Shown: positions 30,890 through 44,255, counted from the stretch's first letter. The stretch: 64,000 bases of DNA from Cladorhizidae sp. MBARI D1340-BT2 (GCA_028752905.1 JAQNBH010000002.1:33193530-33257529), one strand, 5' to 3'. The notes: generated by a model not told the origin, from the letters alone. Program-made: numbers and translations.

Positions 30890-33400
30890 AGAGAGTATTA
30901 AAGGCATTGAATTAAAACATGGAGTAAAGGAGCAGCTAAAAGAAATGAGAGATGTAGTTGAAGATTGGCACAAGAAATGGTTTCAGTTTCCTTCTCTTAT
31001 TAGTTGATCAATGCAAAGCCCTCATTGCCACATATATGAAACAGACCAACTCAGCGATGTAATACTGAATCTGATGCACCTGAAACTCATTACTGAAGAG
31101 TGCCAACAATTCCTTTCATAGATCACCTTCATAAGCAATTGGAAGAAACCTTTTCTAATGCCAAAATAGCACTGGATAGTGCGAAGTGTCATTCTGAAGA
31201 AGGAACTTTGGAAAGCTAATGTGGAGAAAACTAGCATCTCTTTATAGTATTGATCTGCTTCTCCACTTACTTTGGCAATGGAACTTCATTGCCGGAGATA
31301 AAGGTTTCAGTCATGGAAAGAAGATGGAATGCCAGACCGTCTATTGGCAGCTTTAAATAGCTGTGATTATTTTTCCATGTCTCCACCTTGTACAATTTGG
31401 TCCTGTCACATCTTGTGGGGCTGAATAAACTTCTTCAGCATTACACAGACTTTTGACATGTGTAAGAACTACTGCAGGACAGGAGATATTTATTGGTCTT
31501 GCAATGTTAAACATTCACAGAAATAAGTTATTGAATGGAAAAAAACGCTGGAAACTTATGGTAGAACATGACTTTTACCCCATTTATTTATTAATCATAT
31601 ATCTTACTTTCATGAATTAAATTCTGATATTTTTAAAGTTTAACTTAATTTAGAAGATCCTCATGATAAGGTAGTAAATTAATATATTACATCTGAGTTC
31701 TAACTAACTCCCCCCCACTCTCTCTCACTCCTCCTCAATTGTGTGGTGAGTACTTCGGCCCAGCTTCATGGGAAGTATTCTTATGCTCATCGGACACAAT
31801 TCTTACTATAGTCCTGGAGGTGGTATATAATGCTAGCACATATTGCAGTATGCTTAGCCAATCATGGAGAATGGCAGTAACCAGTTCTGCTGTGAAAGTG
31901 TCATGAGTATTATGTAACAGTAGAGGGACCTAACGCTGGCCTGAGAACTCTCATGACTATTGCACTCAGTGTGTATCCAAGAGAGCCAGATGGAGAGTGA
32001 ACAATTTCAGTTTCTCAAAAATACACATTTATGTGAGTGTGTCACAATTTTGATTAATACTGAGATATTAATTTCAGCCAAGATTAAGGCCAGGGCAGAA
32101 GCTACTTTAGTTACACCATGTAGTGGCTAAAGTTAAGGCCTGGATTATAAGTGATTATGGCTGCCAGGATGAATTAGTTTGTTGGCTTGGGCAATAAGTG
32201 ATTAAAGCAGGCACATATGCGAGAAGAAGGGGGATGGGGAGGCAGTTGGGGTGAGGAGGGGGGGGGGGGCAGTGCACCCCTCATTCTAATTAATGTGGTG
32301 ATCTATAAATAAAGTTATGCTAGTCATTTCAAGTGTGTATGAAGCAAGGTATGAAAGGAGAGCTGCATTAGTCTGTAGTCATTCTTTACTAAAAGGAAAT
32401 CACAAGAAGAAAGTGGTAAGGGTTTTAAAGTTAGCTTTTCTTACAAGTGAAGATAAAACTTTTCTGATTTCAGTGACCCCGAATGACATCTGGTACCAGC
32501 AGTGAATGCTTCAGAGTCATCAACTCCAGAACTCTCTGACTTGCCCTCTGCTTTTGAAGTTTATTATGTTACTGAGCTCTTCCTTCTGGCAGTTAAATCA
32601 TTACTTCTTGAAACATAGAGTTTAGGTCCTCTGCTGGATCCAATAGTGAATAATCTTTTCAAAGATGAAAAATATATACTCCACTCTACAATCATGTACA
32701 TTTACTTTGTGTCTTATCAATTTTTTTTTAATGCTACATTACGAAAAATATTCTGTAGTTGCAAGTAAATTGTATATTTTGTGGACCATGCACACTTCTC
32801 CTTCCAATACTAAAAGAACATACAAAGGCTTGCTTGTAAATAGGTAAAATTGGCATGCTACAACACCTTAATTCAAGAATGGCTTCATTTTTAAGGCTAC
32901 CATAGATAATCCTACCTCTTCCATCAGGACTGACAATTCCCTACAAGCACAAATCAATGGGAACAAACATATATCAGTCAAGGTGCAATATTTCTAGCTA
33001 AACAGGGGTTCCATTTCGAGGTGTGTAGAAAGTATTGAGAGTATTAAGAATCCAAGCAATCTCTTGCTTAAGACCAAGCTGACACGGATAAAGTCTTACT
33101 TATCCACCTTAATCCCAAGGCCAAAAAGTGCAATGATTATTTTTGCCTCAATATAAAGTGACATACCCAAAGTTGCCAGCAAGATGGACTAGTGGAAATG
33201 ACATCATGATTTAATAGAGGGTGCTCATGATAATACATGTAAGGTAAACATAATTGGTTTTTTATAAACAAAACCTTTTTCTTCCAGTAATATATTATAT
33301 AACTCATAGCAGTTAAAGTGTTGCCTCTATAGAACAGTGTTGCATCTATGTGTTGCTTCTGTAGAACACTAAATAAACACACACATGCACACGTACACAC
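30890..33400. other. No gene firmly supported
   Basis: A coiled-coil-like peptide (LKHGVKEQLKEMRDVVEDWH) is encoded at about 30907-31005 in one plus frame ending in TGA, with no splice or start evidence. A pyrimidine/CT patch is at 31712-31735 and a G run at about 32261-32270. Otherwise nothing is recognised. Confidence 0.35.
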
Positions 33401-33403
33401 ACA

Positions 33404-33452
33404 TTATTCCTGATGAAGGCTAGAGCATCTAGTCGAGGGAATAAAATTTCAA
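33404..33452 (+). repeat. Decayed hammerhead-type motif
   Basis: ATTATTCCTGATGAAGGC is followed by TAGAGCATCTAGTCGA and then GGGAATA. Compared with 2941-2990 it has lost about eight bases spanning most of GAAACGTC, so it could not cleave. The tail AAGTTGACCCAGAGAGTT follows. Confidence 0.55.
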
Positions 33453-33464
33453 GTTGACCCAGAG

Positions 33465-33640
33465 AGTTGATGCCCATAATTAGAAAAGCCAGCCCCAGAG
33501 AATTAGTGGTCACAATTAGAAAAGCCAGCCCCAGAGAATTGGTAGCCGCTATTAGAAAATGTAGCCCCAGAAAGTTGGTGGCCACATTTAGAAACCCAGT
33601 GCCAGAGAGAAATAGAAAAGGCAGCCACAGAGAGTCTTAC
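33465..33640 (+). repeat. About 36-bp minisatellite, five units
   Basis: The unit resembles AATTAGAAAAGCCAGCCCCA plus GAGAATTGGTGGTCAC. Confidence 0.85.
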
Positions 33641-33713
33641 TCACAGCACACACATATTTAGTAGCAGACATCCAACATCTGTCCGGACCTGAGAGAGCTA
33701 CTCCAGAACATTT

Positions 33714-33803
33714 CTGTGTGTGTGTGTGTGCATGAGTCTGTGTGTGTGTGTGCGTGTGGAGTGTGTATGTGTGTATGTGAGTGTGTGTGTGGGGGGGGGG
33801 GGG
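33714..33803 (+). repeat. (GT)n microsatellite with poly-G
   Basis: An imperfect GT tract ends in a run of G (about 33791-33802). Confidence 0.9.
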
Positions 33804-34209
33804 CAGATCAGGGTGCGAGTAGTTATGAACTCTATGCTCTTCAGCCGCTGAACTATTGCCTTAAAAGTTAGAAGCGCCCACAAAAAGTTCTGCCTCAGAT
33901 TGTAAATGTGAGCACTTTTAGGAAATTCAACAGCAACAAATACAAACATGCCCCCTAGGTCTGCTGCTCTCCCAAGCTGTGGGCCAACAACAACTCTATA
34001 TATGTGCCTCCTGCTAACTCAGTCTCACATAACTCTGAAAGAGATCATCTCGCCGAGCAACTTTGATCTCTGAACTGCTCTACTTCCCTTCCTATCTACA
34101 TACAGTGGTTCGAAAGTCAGGAATGCTGGCCAATTAGATGACAGAGAAGAGTCACAGCGAGGAATAAATGACTACCTGTGAAGAGTAGGCACACCTTATA
34201 TAATAGGGA

Positions 34210-34355
34210 AGAACTATTATCAACATACACACAAAACCTCTCACACACCTCTCTCTCTCACACACACACTTCACATGCACACACACACACACCACTCACA
34301 CACACTCATATGTCACACACATCTCACATGACATATACACACCTCACATGCACAC
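34210..34355 (+). repeat. (CA)n / TCACAC microsatellite
   Basis: Imperfect CA repeats mixed with CTCTCTCA and CTCACATG. A second short CA tract is at 34748-34772. Confidence 0.85.
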
Positions 34356-34379
34356 CCACTGTGTCATAAAGAGTGGTGC

Positions 34380-35280
34380 AGCGAGGGAGGAAGGGAGGGA
34401 CGGAGTGATATTTCCTCAACAGAAATCCTGAAGCAAGTAATAATTATCCCCGAGTTCTTCACAAAGGAAGTGTCACTTATTACTGGTCCTTTACCCTATT
34501 AACATGCCGTGCCTTGGTCCAAAAAAGTGGAGCATCATGTGACTAAATATTGCACTTGCCCACCTGCCCAAAGCCTCACAGAGTCCTTAACCTCACAGCC
34601 TGGTGTGACTTCCACCACAAAACCTCCAGGAAATGTCTTCCCCCAACATCTCACTTTCTTACTAACTAAGCTAAACCCTGTATGAACCTCTGCACACCTT
34701 CTCCCATGCACCACACACATATACATCACAGTACTACATCACTTGCTCACACACACACACACACCCACACTGACACACTCACTAGCCAGTGGTTGTATTT
34801 GAGAGGCTAAGCTATTTAGAGCTCCTACACACTTCACTAAAGTAGTTTTGTGGGAAGCCCAAAATATGCTGGATTGGGGAGGAAGCACACCACAAGGCCC
34901 TAAATAGTGCTAAAGAGGAAGTGAACCATGTACTCTCCAGTACAAAGGGTCACACCTGTAACACAGAGGCCAAAAAAGATTTTAAACTAGTAGCTCTCAA
35001 CCTTTTGATCTAGCATCTCTTCACCACTATCCAACCCTTCTCCTTTTTATGTTCAGTTGGAGAATTTATCGATGATCAATAGCTTATAGTGAGTGCTGTT
35101 GTTGTCCGCCTTGGTCCCAGCCACCTAATCTGTTCTATTTGGGGGGGCTTTTTACCAAATTTTCACTTTTATTGGCTTGTTTTACCCTTCTCCCTGCGGT
35201 ACTTTCAGTTTGCCTCTGCCCAGCTCTCCTCTTCTCTTCCTTCAGTTGGAGAATTTCTGAGTTATCTAAGGAAACTTTAC
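34380..35280. other. No gene recognised
   Basis: Short frames only, with no recognisable domain. The stretch leads into the long 40-bp array. Confidence 0.4.
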
Positions 35281-35282
35281 TA

Positions 35283-38200
35283 GCAACAGTGAGTATTGTT
35301 GTTGTATTATCTATTATTAAAGGAGCCTGCAGTGAGTGTTGTTGTGTTATTTATTATTAAAGGAATTTACAGTGAGTGTTGTTGTGTTATCTATTATTAA
35401 AGGAGTCTACAGTGAGTGTTGTTGTGTTATCTATTATTAAAGGAGCCTACAGTGAGTGTTGTTGTGTTATCTATTAATAAAGGAGTCTACAGTTAGTGTT
35501 GTTGTGTTATCTATTATTAAAGGAGTCTACAGTGAGTGTTGTTGTGTTATCTGTTATTAAAGGAGTCTACAGTGAGTGTTGTTGTGTTATCTATTATTAA
35601 AGGAGCCTACAGTGAGTGTTGTTGTGTTATCTATTAATAAAGGAGTCTACAGTTAGTGTTGTTGTGTTATCTATTATTAAAGGAGTCTACAGTGAGTGTT
35701 GTTGTGTTATCTGTTATTAAAGGAGTCTACAGTGAGTGTTGTTGTGTTATCTATTATTAAAGGAGTCTACAGTGAGTGTTGTTGTGTTATCTATTATTAA
35801 AGGAGTCTACAGTTAGTGTTGTTGTGTTATCTATTAATAAAGGAGTCTACAGTGAGTGTTGTTGTGTTATCTATTATTAAAGGAGTCTACAGTGAGTGTT
35901 GTTGTGTTATCTATTAATAAAGGAGTCTACAGTGAGTGTTGTTGTGTTATCTATTATTAAAGGAGTCTACAGTGAGTGTTGTGTGTTATCTATTATTAAA
36001 GGAGACTACAGCGAATGTTGTTGTGTTATCTATTATTAAAGGAGTCTACAGTGAGTGTTGTTGTGTTATCTATTAATAAAGGAGTCTACATTGAGTGTTG
36101 TTGTGTTATCTATTATTAAAGGAGTCTACAGTGAGTGTTGTGTGTTATCTATTATTAAAGGAGTCTACAGCGAATGTTGTTGTGTTATCTATTATTAAAG
36201 GAGTCTACAGTGAGTGTTGTTGTGTTATCTATTATTAAAGGAGCCTACAGTGAGTGTTGTTGTGTTATCTATTATTAAAGGAGCCTACAGTGAGTATTGT
36301 TGTGTTATCTATTATTAAAGGAGTCTACAGTGAGTGTTGTTGTGTTATCTATTATTAAAGGAGTCTACAGTGAGTGTTGTTGTGTTATCTATTATTAAAG
36401 GAGTCTACAGTGAGTGTTGTGTGTTATCTATTATTAAAGGAGTCTACAGTGAGTGTTGTTGTGTTATCTATTATTAAAGGAGTCTACAGTGAGTGTTGTT
36501 GTGTTATCTATTATTAAAGGAGCCTACAGTGAGTGAGTGTTGTGTTATCTATTATTAAAGGAGTCTACAGTGAGTGTTGATGTGTTATCTATTATCAAAG
36601 GAGTCTACAGTGAGTGTTGTTGTGTTATCTATTAATAAAGGAGTCTACAGTGAGTGTTGTTGTGTTATCTATTATTAAAGGAGTCTACAGTGAGTGTTGT
36701 TGTGTTATCTATTATTAAAGTAGTCTACAGTGAGTGAGTGTTGTCTTATCTATTATTAAAGTAGTCTACAGTGAGTGTTGTTGTGTTGTTATCTATTATT
36801 AAAGGAGCCTACAGTGAGTGTTGTTGTGTTATCTATTATTAAAGGAGCCTACAGTGAGTGTTGTTGTGTTATCTATTATTAAAGGAGTCTACAGTGAGTG
36901 TTGTTGTGTTATCTATTATTAAAGGAGCCTACAGTGAGTGTTGTTGTGTTATCTATTATTAAAGGAGCCTACAGTGAGTGTTGTTGTGTTATCTATTATT
37001 AAAGGAGCCTACAGTGAGTGTTGTTGTGTTATCTATTATTAAAGGTGCCTACAGTGAGTGTTGTTGTGTTATGTATTATTAAAGGAGTCTACAGTGAGTG
37101 TTGTTGTGTTATCTATTATTAAAGGAGTCTACAGTGAGTGTTGTTGTGTTTTCTATTATTAAAGGAGTCTACAGTGAGTGTTGTTGTCTTATCTATTATT
37201 AAAGGAGTCTACAGTGAGTGTTGTTGTGTTATCTATTATTAAAGGAGTCTACAGTGAGTGTTATTGTGTTATCAATTATTAAAGGAGTCTACAGTGAGTT
37301 TTGTTGTGTTATGTTATTAAAGGAGCCTACAGTGAGTGTTGTTGTCTTATCAATTATTAAAGGAGTCTACAGTGAGTGTTGTTGTGTTATCTATTATTAA
37401 AGGAGTCTACAGTGAGTGTTGTTGTGTTATCTATTATTAAAGGAGTCTACAGTGAGTGTTGTTGTGTTATCTATTATTAAAGGAGTCTACAGTGAGTGTT
37501 GTGTGTTATCTATTATTAAAGGAGTCTACAGTGAGTGTTGTTGTCTTATCTATTATTAAAGGAGTCTACAGTGAGTGTTGTTGTGTTATCTATTATTAAA
37601 GGAGTCTACAGTGAGTGTTATTGTGTTATCAATTATTAAAGGAGTCTACAGTGAGTGTTGTTGTGTTATGTTATTAAAGGAGCCTACAGTGAGTGTTGTT
37701 GTCTTATCTATTATTAAAGGAGTCTACAGTGAGTGTTGTTGTGTTATCTATTATTAAAGGAGCCTACAGTGAGTGTTGTTGTGTTATCTATTATTAAAGG
37801 AGTCTACAGTGAGTCTTGTTGTGTTATCTATTATTAAAGGAGTCTACAGTGAGTGTTGTGTGTTATCTATTATTAAAGGAGTCTACAGCGAATGTTGTTG
37901 TGTTATCTATTATTAAAGGAGTCTACAGGGAGTGTTGTGTGTTATCTATTATTAAAGGAGTCTACAGCGAATGTTGTTGTGTTATCTATTATTAAAGGAG
38001 TCTACAGTGAGTGTTGTTGTGTTATCTATTATTAAAGGAGTCTACAGTGAGTGTTGTGTGTTATCTATTATTAAAGAAGTCTACAGCGAATGTTGTTGTG
38101 TTATCTATTATTAAAGGAGTCTACAGTGAGTGTTGTTGTGTTATCTATTATTAAAGGAATTTACAATGAGTGTTGTTGTATTATCTATTATTAAAGGAGT

Positions 38201-38718
38201 GTATAGTGAGTGTTGTTGTGTTATCTATTATTAAAGGACTCTCCTGTGAGTATTGTTGTGTTATCTATTATTAAAGGAGTCTACAGTGAGTGTTGTTGTG
38301 TCATGTATTATTAAAGGAGTCTACAGTGAGTATTGTTTTGTTATCGATTATTAAAGGAGTCTACAGTGAGTGTTATTGTGTTATCTACTATTAAAGGAGT
38401 CTACAGTGAGTGTTGTTGTGTTATCTATTATTAAAGGGGTCTACAGTGAGTGTTGTTGTGTTATCTATTATTAAAGGAGTCCACAGTGAGTGTTGTTGTG
38501 TTATCTATTATTAAAGGAGTCCACAGTGAGTGTTGTTGAGTTATCTATTATTAAAGGAGTCTACAGTGAGTGTTGTTATGTTATCTATTATTAAACGAGC
38601 CTACAGTGAGTGTTGTTGTGTTATCCATTATTAAAGGAGCCTATAGTGAGTGTTATTGTTATGTTATCTATTATTAAATGAGTCTACAGTGACTGTTGAT
38701 AAATTATCTATTATTAAT
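35283..38718 (+). repeat. 3.4-kb array of a 40-bp repeat, about 86 units
   Basis: The unit is GGAGTCTACAGTGAGTGTTG plus TTGTGTTATCTATTATTAAA. Variants include CCTAC for TCTAC, ATTAATAAA, CTGTTATT, and 37-bp units missing one TTG. Four-unit and nine-unit blocks recur, so the array grew in larger steps as well. The edges are the most diverged. Open frames of about 60 codons are a by-product of the repeat. Confidence 0.97.
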
Positions 38719-39149
38719 TCTGCCTGACATCGTTTCTGAGGTTAAAGTAGCAAGTTTGTAGATGGCACTGTGAAATATTGATGAAGAGTTTTCAAGTTAT
38801 AAAGAGTTAGAGCAATTGACTTTGTGATGTGATCAAATAACTTTAGAGAACATTGAGGGGGAAATCTATCTATCATTTAGATGGGAGAGTAGACCTTTTT
38901 TTACCCCTCAATTTTTTCCCCTTCTTTTCCTTCATCATTCTCTACCTTCACTATACTACACATTATTGTCGTCAACCATTCTTGAGTTATGATAGTCCAT
39001 TCACTATATACCTCTCGAGGAATGAATAAGTGGGGATAATACCAAAATATTAAAATAAAAAACTGGTTATGACTTTGAGCTCAATAAATTCTTCACACTT
39101 CACTCGACCTTGGTATATATATATCGCTCAAAAGATAGACCTATCGGTG

Positions 39150-39450
39150 TTACTTCACAGAGCACTAGTGCATGTGTTCTTTACTTCACATGTGTTCTAT
39201 AGTTATTTCACACAGCATTGGTGCATGTGTTCTATAGTTACTTCACACGTGTTCTATAATTACTTCATACAGCACTAGTGCAAGTTTCTATAGTTACTTC
39301 ACGCGTGTTCAATAGTTACTTCATACAGCACTAGTGCATGTGTTCTATAGTTACTTAACAGAGTACTAGTGCATGTGTTCTATAGTTACTTCATACAGCA
39401 CTATAGCATGTGTTCTATAGTTACTTAACAGAGCACTAGTGCATGTGTTC
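39150..39450 (+). repeat. About 34-bp minisatellite, eight to nine units
   Basis: The unit is GTTCTATAGTTACTTCACAC plus AGCACTAGTGCATGT, with units missing internal pieces. Confidence 0.88.
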
Positions 39451-39838
39451 TTTTATTTGATGCTTGTCTTTTGCATTGGCTAAGCTGTGCTGTACCTAAT
39501 CTCAACATATTCCTTTCACTATGAAAGCAGTTGAATTTTGTAATATTTGCATTGATGTTGACAGAGTTTGAACAGTGTGTTTTAAAATTATGGATAAAAC
39601 AAATATTCACACACACTATGCACACAAATACACATATCATCACATGACATCACATGACATCACTCTCACACACACACACTCACACAAGGTTTTGAGTGAA
39701 GTAATTTAAAAAGGAAGAGAAGTTGAGAAACACATCATGTAATAGCACATCTGTTTTACTACACAAGTATGGCATATGTTCAAGCAATATTTCCATATGT
39801 CTGTTGTACTAAATGAGTATGGCATATATTTTACACAG

Positions 39839-40203
39839 GAAGCAACTCATGCAGGAGGAAATCAGCACATACGAGGACATTAATACAGCTAATGATAAGC
39901 AAACTGACCTGTACGATGATTTGAGGATAGTTGAAGATTCCCAACGTGGGACTCTGATGATGCTTCAAAATATTGCATATGATACTGTTCAGAAGGGCAC
40001 ACACCCCTGTACTCAATCTGATGTTGAAGTATGTGATAAGGATGGTAAGAGAGGCGATGAGGAAAAGAGGTACAAGGTGCCCTGGTTGGTGTTGTGGAGG
40101 TGTGCTGTGAGTGGGTTGTTGGTGCTCTCACTGGTGGCAGCAGTTCTGGCACTGGTTGTCAATCTCTCTGGGATTGTTGATGTTTGCCATTGTGAGAATA
40201 CAG
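39839..40203 (+). CDS. Gene B exon: cytoplasmic tail and membrane segment
   Basis: This exon matches the layout of gene A exon 1. An acidic, Tyr-containing tail is followed by basic residues (KRGDEEKRYK) and a membrane segment (about 40080-40176, VPWLVLWRCAVSGLLVLSLV onward), then juxtamembrane VDVCHC. It ends at donor gtaaga in phase 1, as in gene A. The exon starts at an acceptor, either ttacacag (39838) or catgcag (39854); the second keeps phase 0. Tyrosine motifs are STYEDI (39864-39881), DLYDDL (39906-39923) and IAYDTV (39972-39989). Protein similarity to gene A is confined to the layout, YDTV and the VD-C-C motif, so the pair is old. Downstream exons in copy B are broken. Confidence 0.6.
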
Positions 40204-43060
40204 GTAAGAAATATAAGTGTGCTGCAATAAGGTCATGGGGCAAACTGGGGAGGTTAAAAGAAATGTTTATAACCCTCCACTTAAATAATACTATCATTAA
40301 GTATATGGCTCCCTTGGACCTCTTGGAGTACAGCTGATTTGATCGTCTGGAGCTTAGCAGACTACTTTTACATTGAAAAGATGGTTTTGTGCTGTTATTG
40401 TCAGAAGAAGAACTGATAAGGTGAATGAAAGGATTTTTTTGGATCCTTGCTTATTACTGAACAGGGAGATCAAAGCATGAGTTGTGTGAATGAAAGGCAG
40501 GTTGAGTGTTTAGCCAAGCTCAATAGGAAGGGATTGCTGCAAGAGAGAGCAACTCAGAGGAATCAAAATAGAGAAGACAAAACAGCAGTGCATGGATGCA
40601 TGTCAAGTGTGTCATTGGTAATGTTAGAAGGAAGTAGTCCCACCTCATGCTAGACAACTTGTGGGTTGGAACAGAAGCAGAAACTGTAACAACATTAGAG
40701 GAGATGATTTGCTGTGCCTGCTCCCTTATGACTACATAATGGCTAGAAATATAAATATGTCTCCTACAACAGAGACACACTATCATGTTATAAATCACAT
40801 TAAGACGGTCTTGATACAATAACTTTGGATGAAGAGCAAATGATAGTTGATCATCGAGAAAGTTGTTGTCCATGTCAACTGGAAGTTTGTTGCGAACAAA
40901 AGCATTAGCTTCTTTTGTCTCTTTCTATTGAGGAGATTAGAAGTATACTTACTTTTAAGTGAGATATACAGCTTTAACTAACTAGGTGCAGACAATTGAT
41001 AATGCGAGTGAGACAATTATCACCTTCATCTGGATTTTGGCTGGAGGGAGTTTTCAAAACAGTGTAGTCCGCATGTGAAGTGGACATCGCACTGCAAGAG
41101 GGTAGAGGTTCATCGAGTGATGGATGACCACTAACTGACCCCTGTGATAAATGACAAAACAAATCCCTTGTGCATTTTGGTAAAATTGCTCTCTCAAAGA
41201 GACCCTTCACTTTCACAATATTTGTTCTCTATAAATCTTGTTGTGGAAGCGATAGTTCAATGTATATGTCTAGAGCACAAAATCACATAAGTCAGCTTTG
41301 TGTAAAATCAACGGTTGGTGTGTATTCCCCCCCACCCCGCCTCCTACGCTCCACCCCCCCCCCCCCACACACACACACTCCCCACACACACACATCAATA
41401 AAACATAACACAACAATAAATAAAGGTGCCTATGAGTTTTGTGAATATGAACAAAAATTATCATGCTTAGCTACTGGATAAAAGTAAGTCTATAAGTTGA
41501 AATTGGACAGACAAACTGGTATCTTTCCATATCTGCAGAAGTTCCACACACCAAAATTTGCTGCATTTTCAATTATGGTGGCAAATAGATATGATTTGTC
41601 TAAGTGGTGGATATGCAGGATAATGAGCAGTTTTAAAACATCCTCACATCATAAACCTGTATATAACTTTGTTTGTCCTTTAGTTTAACTTCTGCAAAGC
41701 CTGGCTCCTCTGAGGTTAGGGAGTCTTCAGCCAGATTTTATTAACTCCCCATACATTTTTTCCTTTTCCCAGTATTCAAGATTAAGAAATACTTTGGCAG
41801 ACAAACATCCCCAAAGCCTTTGGAGCAATACTCAATGACGTTTACAGGAACAGTATGCTAGAGGCTGGAGGAAGGCATGCAAGCTCTTCATGTGCAGTAA
41901 GGTCAACTGCAGTTGAAGTAGAGTTGGAATGGAAGACCCTTTATTCCCTTGTAAAATTATCTTCATTACATGAATAATATTATTAATACCCAATAGAGCT
42001 TTGCTTTTTAATTGCAGTCATCAAATCTCTATTCATTCCCCAGATTCTGTAAGCCATAAAAGTGATGCATCATGTGAGCAAGTTTCTACTAGTCCCAACA
42101 TACAATCACAGTGGGAAGAACCAATCTCATTTTCTTCTGCAAAAATCCATACTCTCCATGGGTTAACAAGACTTATAAACTAGCTAGACACGTTTGACTA
42201 TAATACCTTTGCAGTAATGACTCAATTGCCACAATGATCAGTAATTCCCTATCCCAACCAGACCTGAGTTTATAGAGCAGTCTAAACTCCTGTAGTTTAG
42301 CAATTCTTCTGGATGTGATTAGAGGTGCATTCCTGCATGTCTGAGTGACACTTGGTTGGTTCACATCATTCATCCACTTAGGTATAGGAATTTCATTAGG
42401 ATCTTCTCTTTCACAAGGACACCAATTTTAACCAAGTACACTTTCATCTGAGGTGATCATCTGAGGTGATAATTAACTGGAGCAAAAAAAACTTCAAAGA
42501 GAACCTTTGATTTAATAGGAATACCTTCCATGTGATAAAGCTGGTCATGGTTGTACTCTAATAGCTTCTTATGGCTTAATTAATGTAATTGCAAGTGGTC
42601 TATATATATATTATGCTATATACACACTGGCTATTAAGTGCCTTTGGCACTATTGTCCTAGGTTGCAAGCATCTCTTCTTGCTTGAAAGCCAGTATTTCC
42701 TCCATTTCTGGAAACCAGACTGACCCTTAGATGTAATATCCATGTCTAACACTCTCCAGTTGGTGCTCTGCAACAGTTCCACTATCATCATCCCGAGTAG
42801 TAGCTTGGTAGATGGATTCAGTGGTTTGCTCCTAATATATATGCTCATGGATACTGTTTATTAACAGCAACTCACATTTGAGAAGTGAGAAGCTATATTT
42901 TTGCTGGTTATGCTATGAGTTCTAAGTGTCCTGCTTAATAACCTGTGTTTATGTTGTGGCTATATCTACATATAATTATCAATTATAAATATGTTCCTTT
43001 TAATTATATGGATCTTTCCTTTGAATAGTTCCTCAAGACAGTGGCACGATAAATAAGGTA
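40204..43060. other. Gene B intronic sequence, no exon firmly supported
   Basis: I looked for partners of gene A exons 2 and 3 and found none convincing. An exon-like frame at 40465-40620 has an acceptor and a donor (gtaatg) but the wrong phase. A CA microsatellite lies at about 41358-41392. A 42001-42183 frame follows an acceptor-like tract but is unrecognised. Confidence 0.35.
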
Positions 43061-43061
43061 C

Positions 43062-44045
43062 ATACTATATGTTACATAATAAAGATATGTTACATAATAA
43101 AGATATGTTACGTAATAAAGATATGTTACATAATAAGGATATGATACATAATAAATATATGGTACATAATAAAGATATGATACATAATAAAGATATTGTT
43201 CAGGCCTAAAGACCTTGCCACAAGGAACTATATACAAACATGGAATCACGTGCTAACATTCTTAATAATGTGTTATTTCCTATCTCTATTTCCCTCCTAC
43301 TTGATTGTATCACGTGCATGCATTTTGGTATGAGGGGTCGGGGCCGCCCCTTGTGTGTTGTCTTTTGTTGTTGGTAAAGTGATCTATTAGTGACGTTCTA
43401 TATTGTTTTCAGTTCGGTAGTCTTCTCAGTCAGTATAGGATTCCCCTTTCAAGTGTCTGCCTATCCTTGTGAGATGCTGAATTGCAGCTTAGTTGCATAA
43501 TCTAGTAGCTATCTATCTGTTAAAAGGCCCCTTTAAGCAGCAAGGTCTCTGACGCACCGGTGAGTCAGGACACAAAGCTTGATCCTTTGTTCAAGCAGTG
43601 TTCAGAAACAGATATGATACATAATAAAGATATGATACATAATAAAGATATGATACATAATAATGATATGTTACATAATAAACATATGAAGATATGTTAA
43701 ATAATAAACATAATAAATATATGGTACATAATAAACGTATGTTACATAATAAAGATATGATACATAATAAAGATATGATACATAATAAAGATATGATACA
43801 TAATAAAGATATGTTACATAATAAAGATATGATACATAATAAAGATATGGTACATAATAAAGATATGATACATAATGATACATAATAAAGATATGATACA
43901 TAGTAAACATATGATACATAATAAAGATATGATACATAATAATGATATGTTACATAATAAAGATATGATACATAATAAAGATATGTAGATATGATACATA
44001 ATAAATATATGGTATGAAGATATGGTACATAATAAAGATATGATG
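43062..44045 (+). repeat. 18-bp repeat array, split by a solo LTR
   Basis: Units of ATGATACATAATAAAGAT with T/C and G/T variants fill 43062-43196 and 43611-44045. The interruption is the 414-bp element described separately. Confidence 0.92.
43197..43610. mobile_element. Probable solo LTR
   Basis: This 414-bp insertion in the 18-bp array begins TGTTCAGGCC and ends GTTCAGAAACA (TG...CA), with GATAT on both sides. GATAT also occurs in every repeat unit, so the 5-bp duplication is suggestive but not decisive. It has no coding capacity. Size, ends and duplication fit a solo LTR left by recombination; which superfamily is unknown. Confidence 0.65.
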
Positions 44046-44255
44046 ATAACTAATGATATATATTTGAAGATGTGCATAATACGTTCTATTTTATTTGCCA
44101 TTTCTTAGTCTCTTCAGTTTGTATTCATCTGAAATTTTCATACAAAAATACGTAGCTGAGAATGTGATATATAATGGATGCACACTTTCTGGTCCTTATG
44201 TTTGGTCATATATATATATATAACTGCATGTAAATGACAGCTTGTTAAACAGGCC

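Noticed and set aside
37218..37757. Two nearly identical 60-codon frames in the 40-bp array.
   Set aside because: Three 40-bp units make 40 codons, so short open stretches recur by chance; their similarity shows array block duplication, not a gene pair.
40465..40620. Exon-like frame between an acceptor and a gtaatg donor, downstream of the gene B membrane exon.
   Set aside because: Its open frame does not match the phase-1 end of the preceding exon, and gene A has no counterpart.
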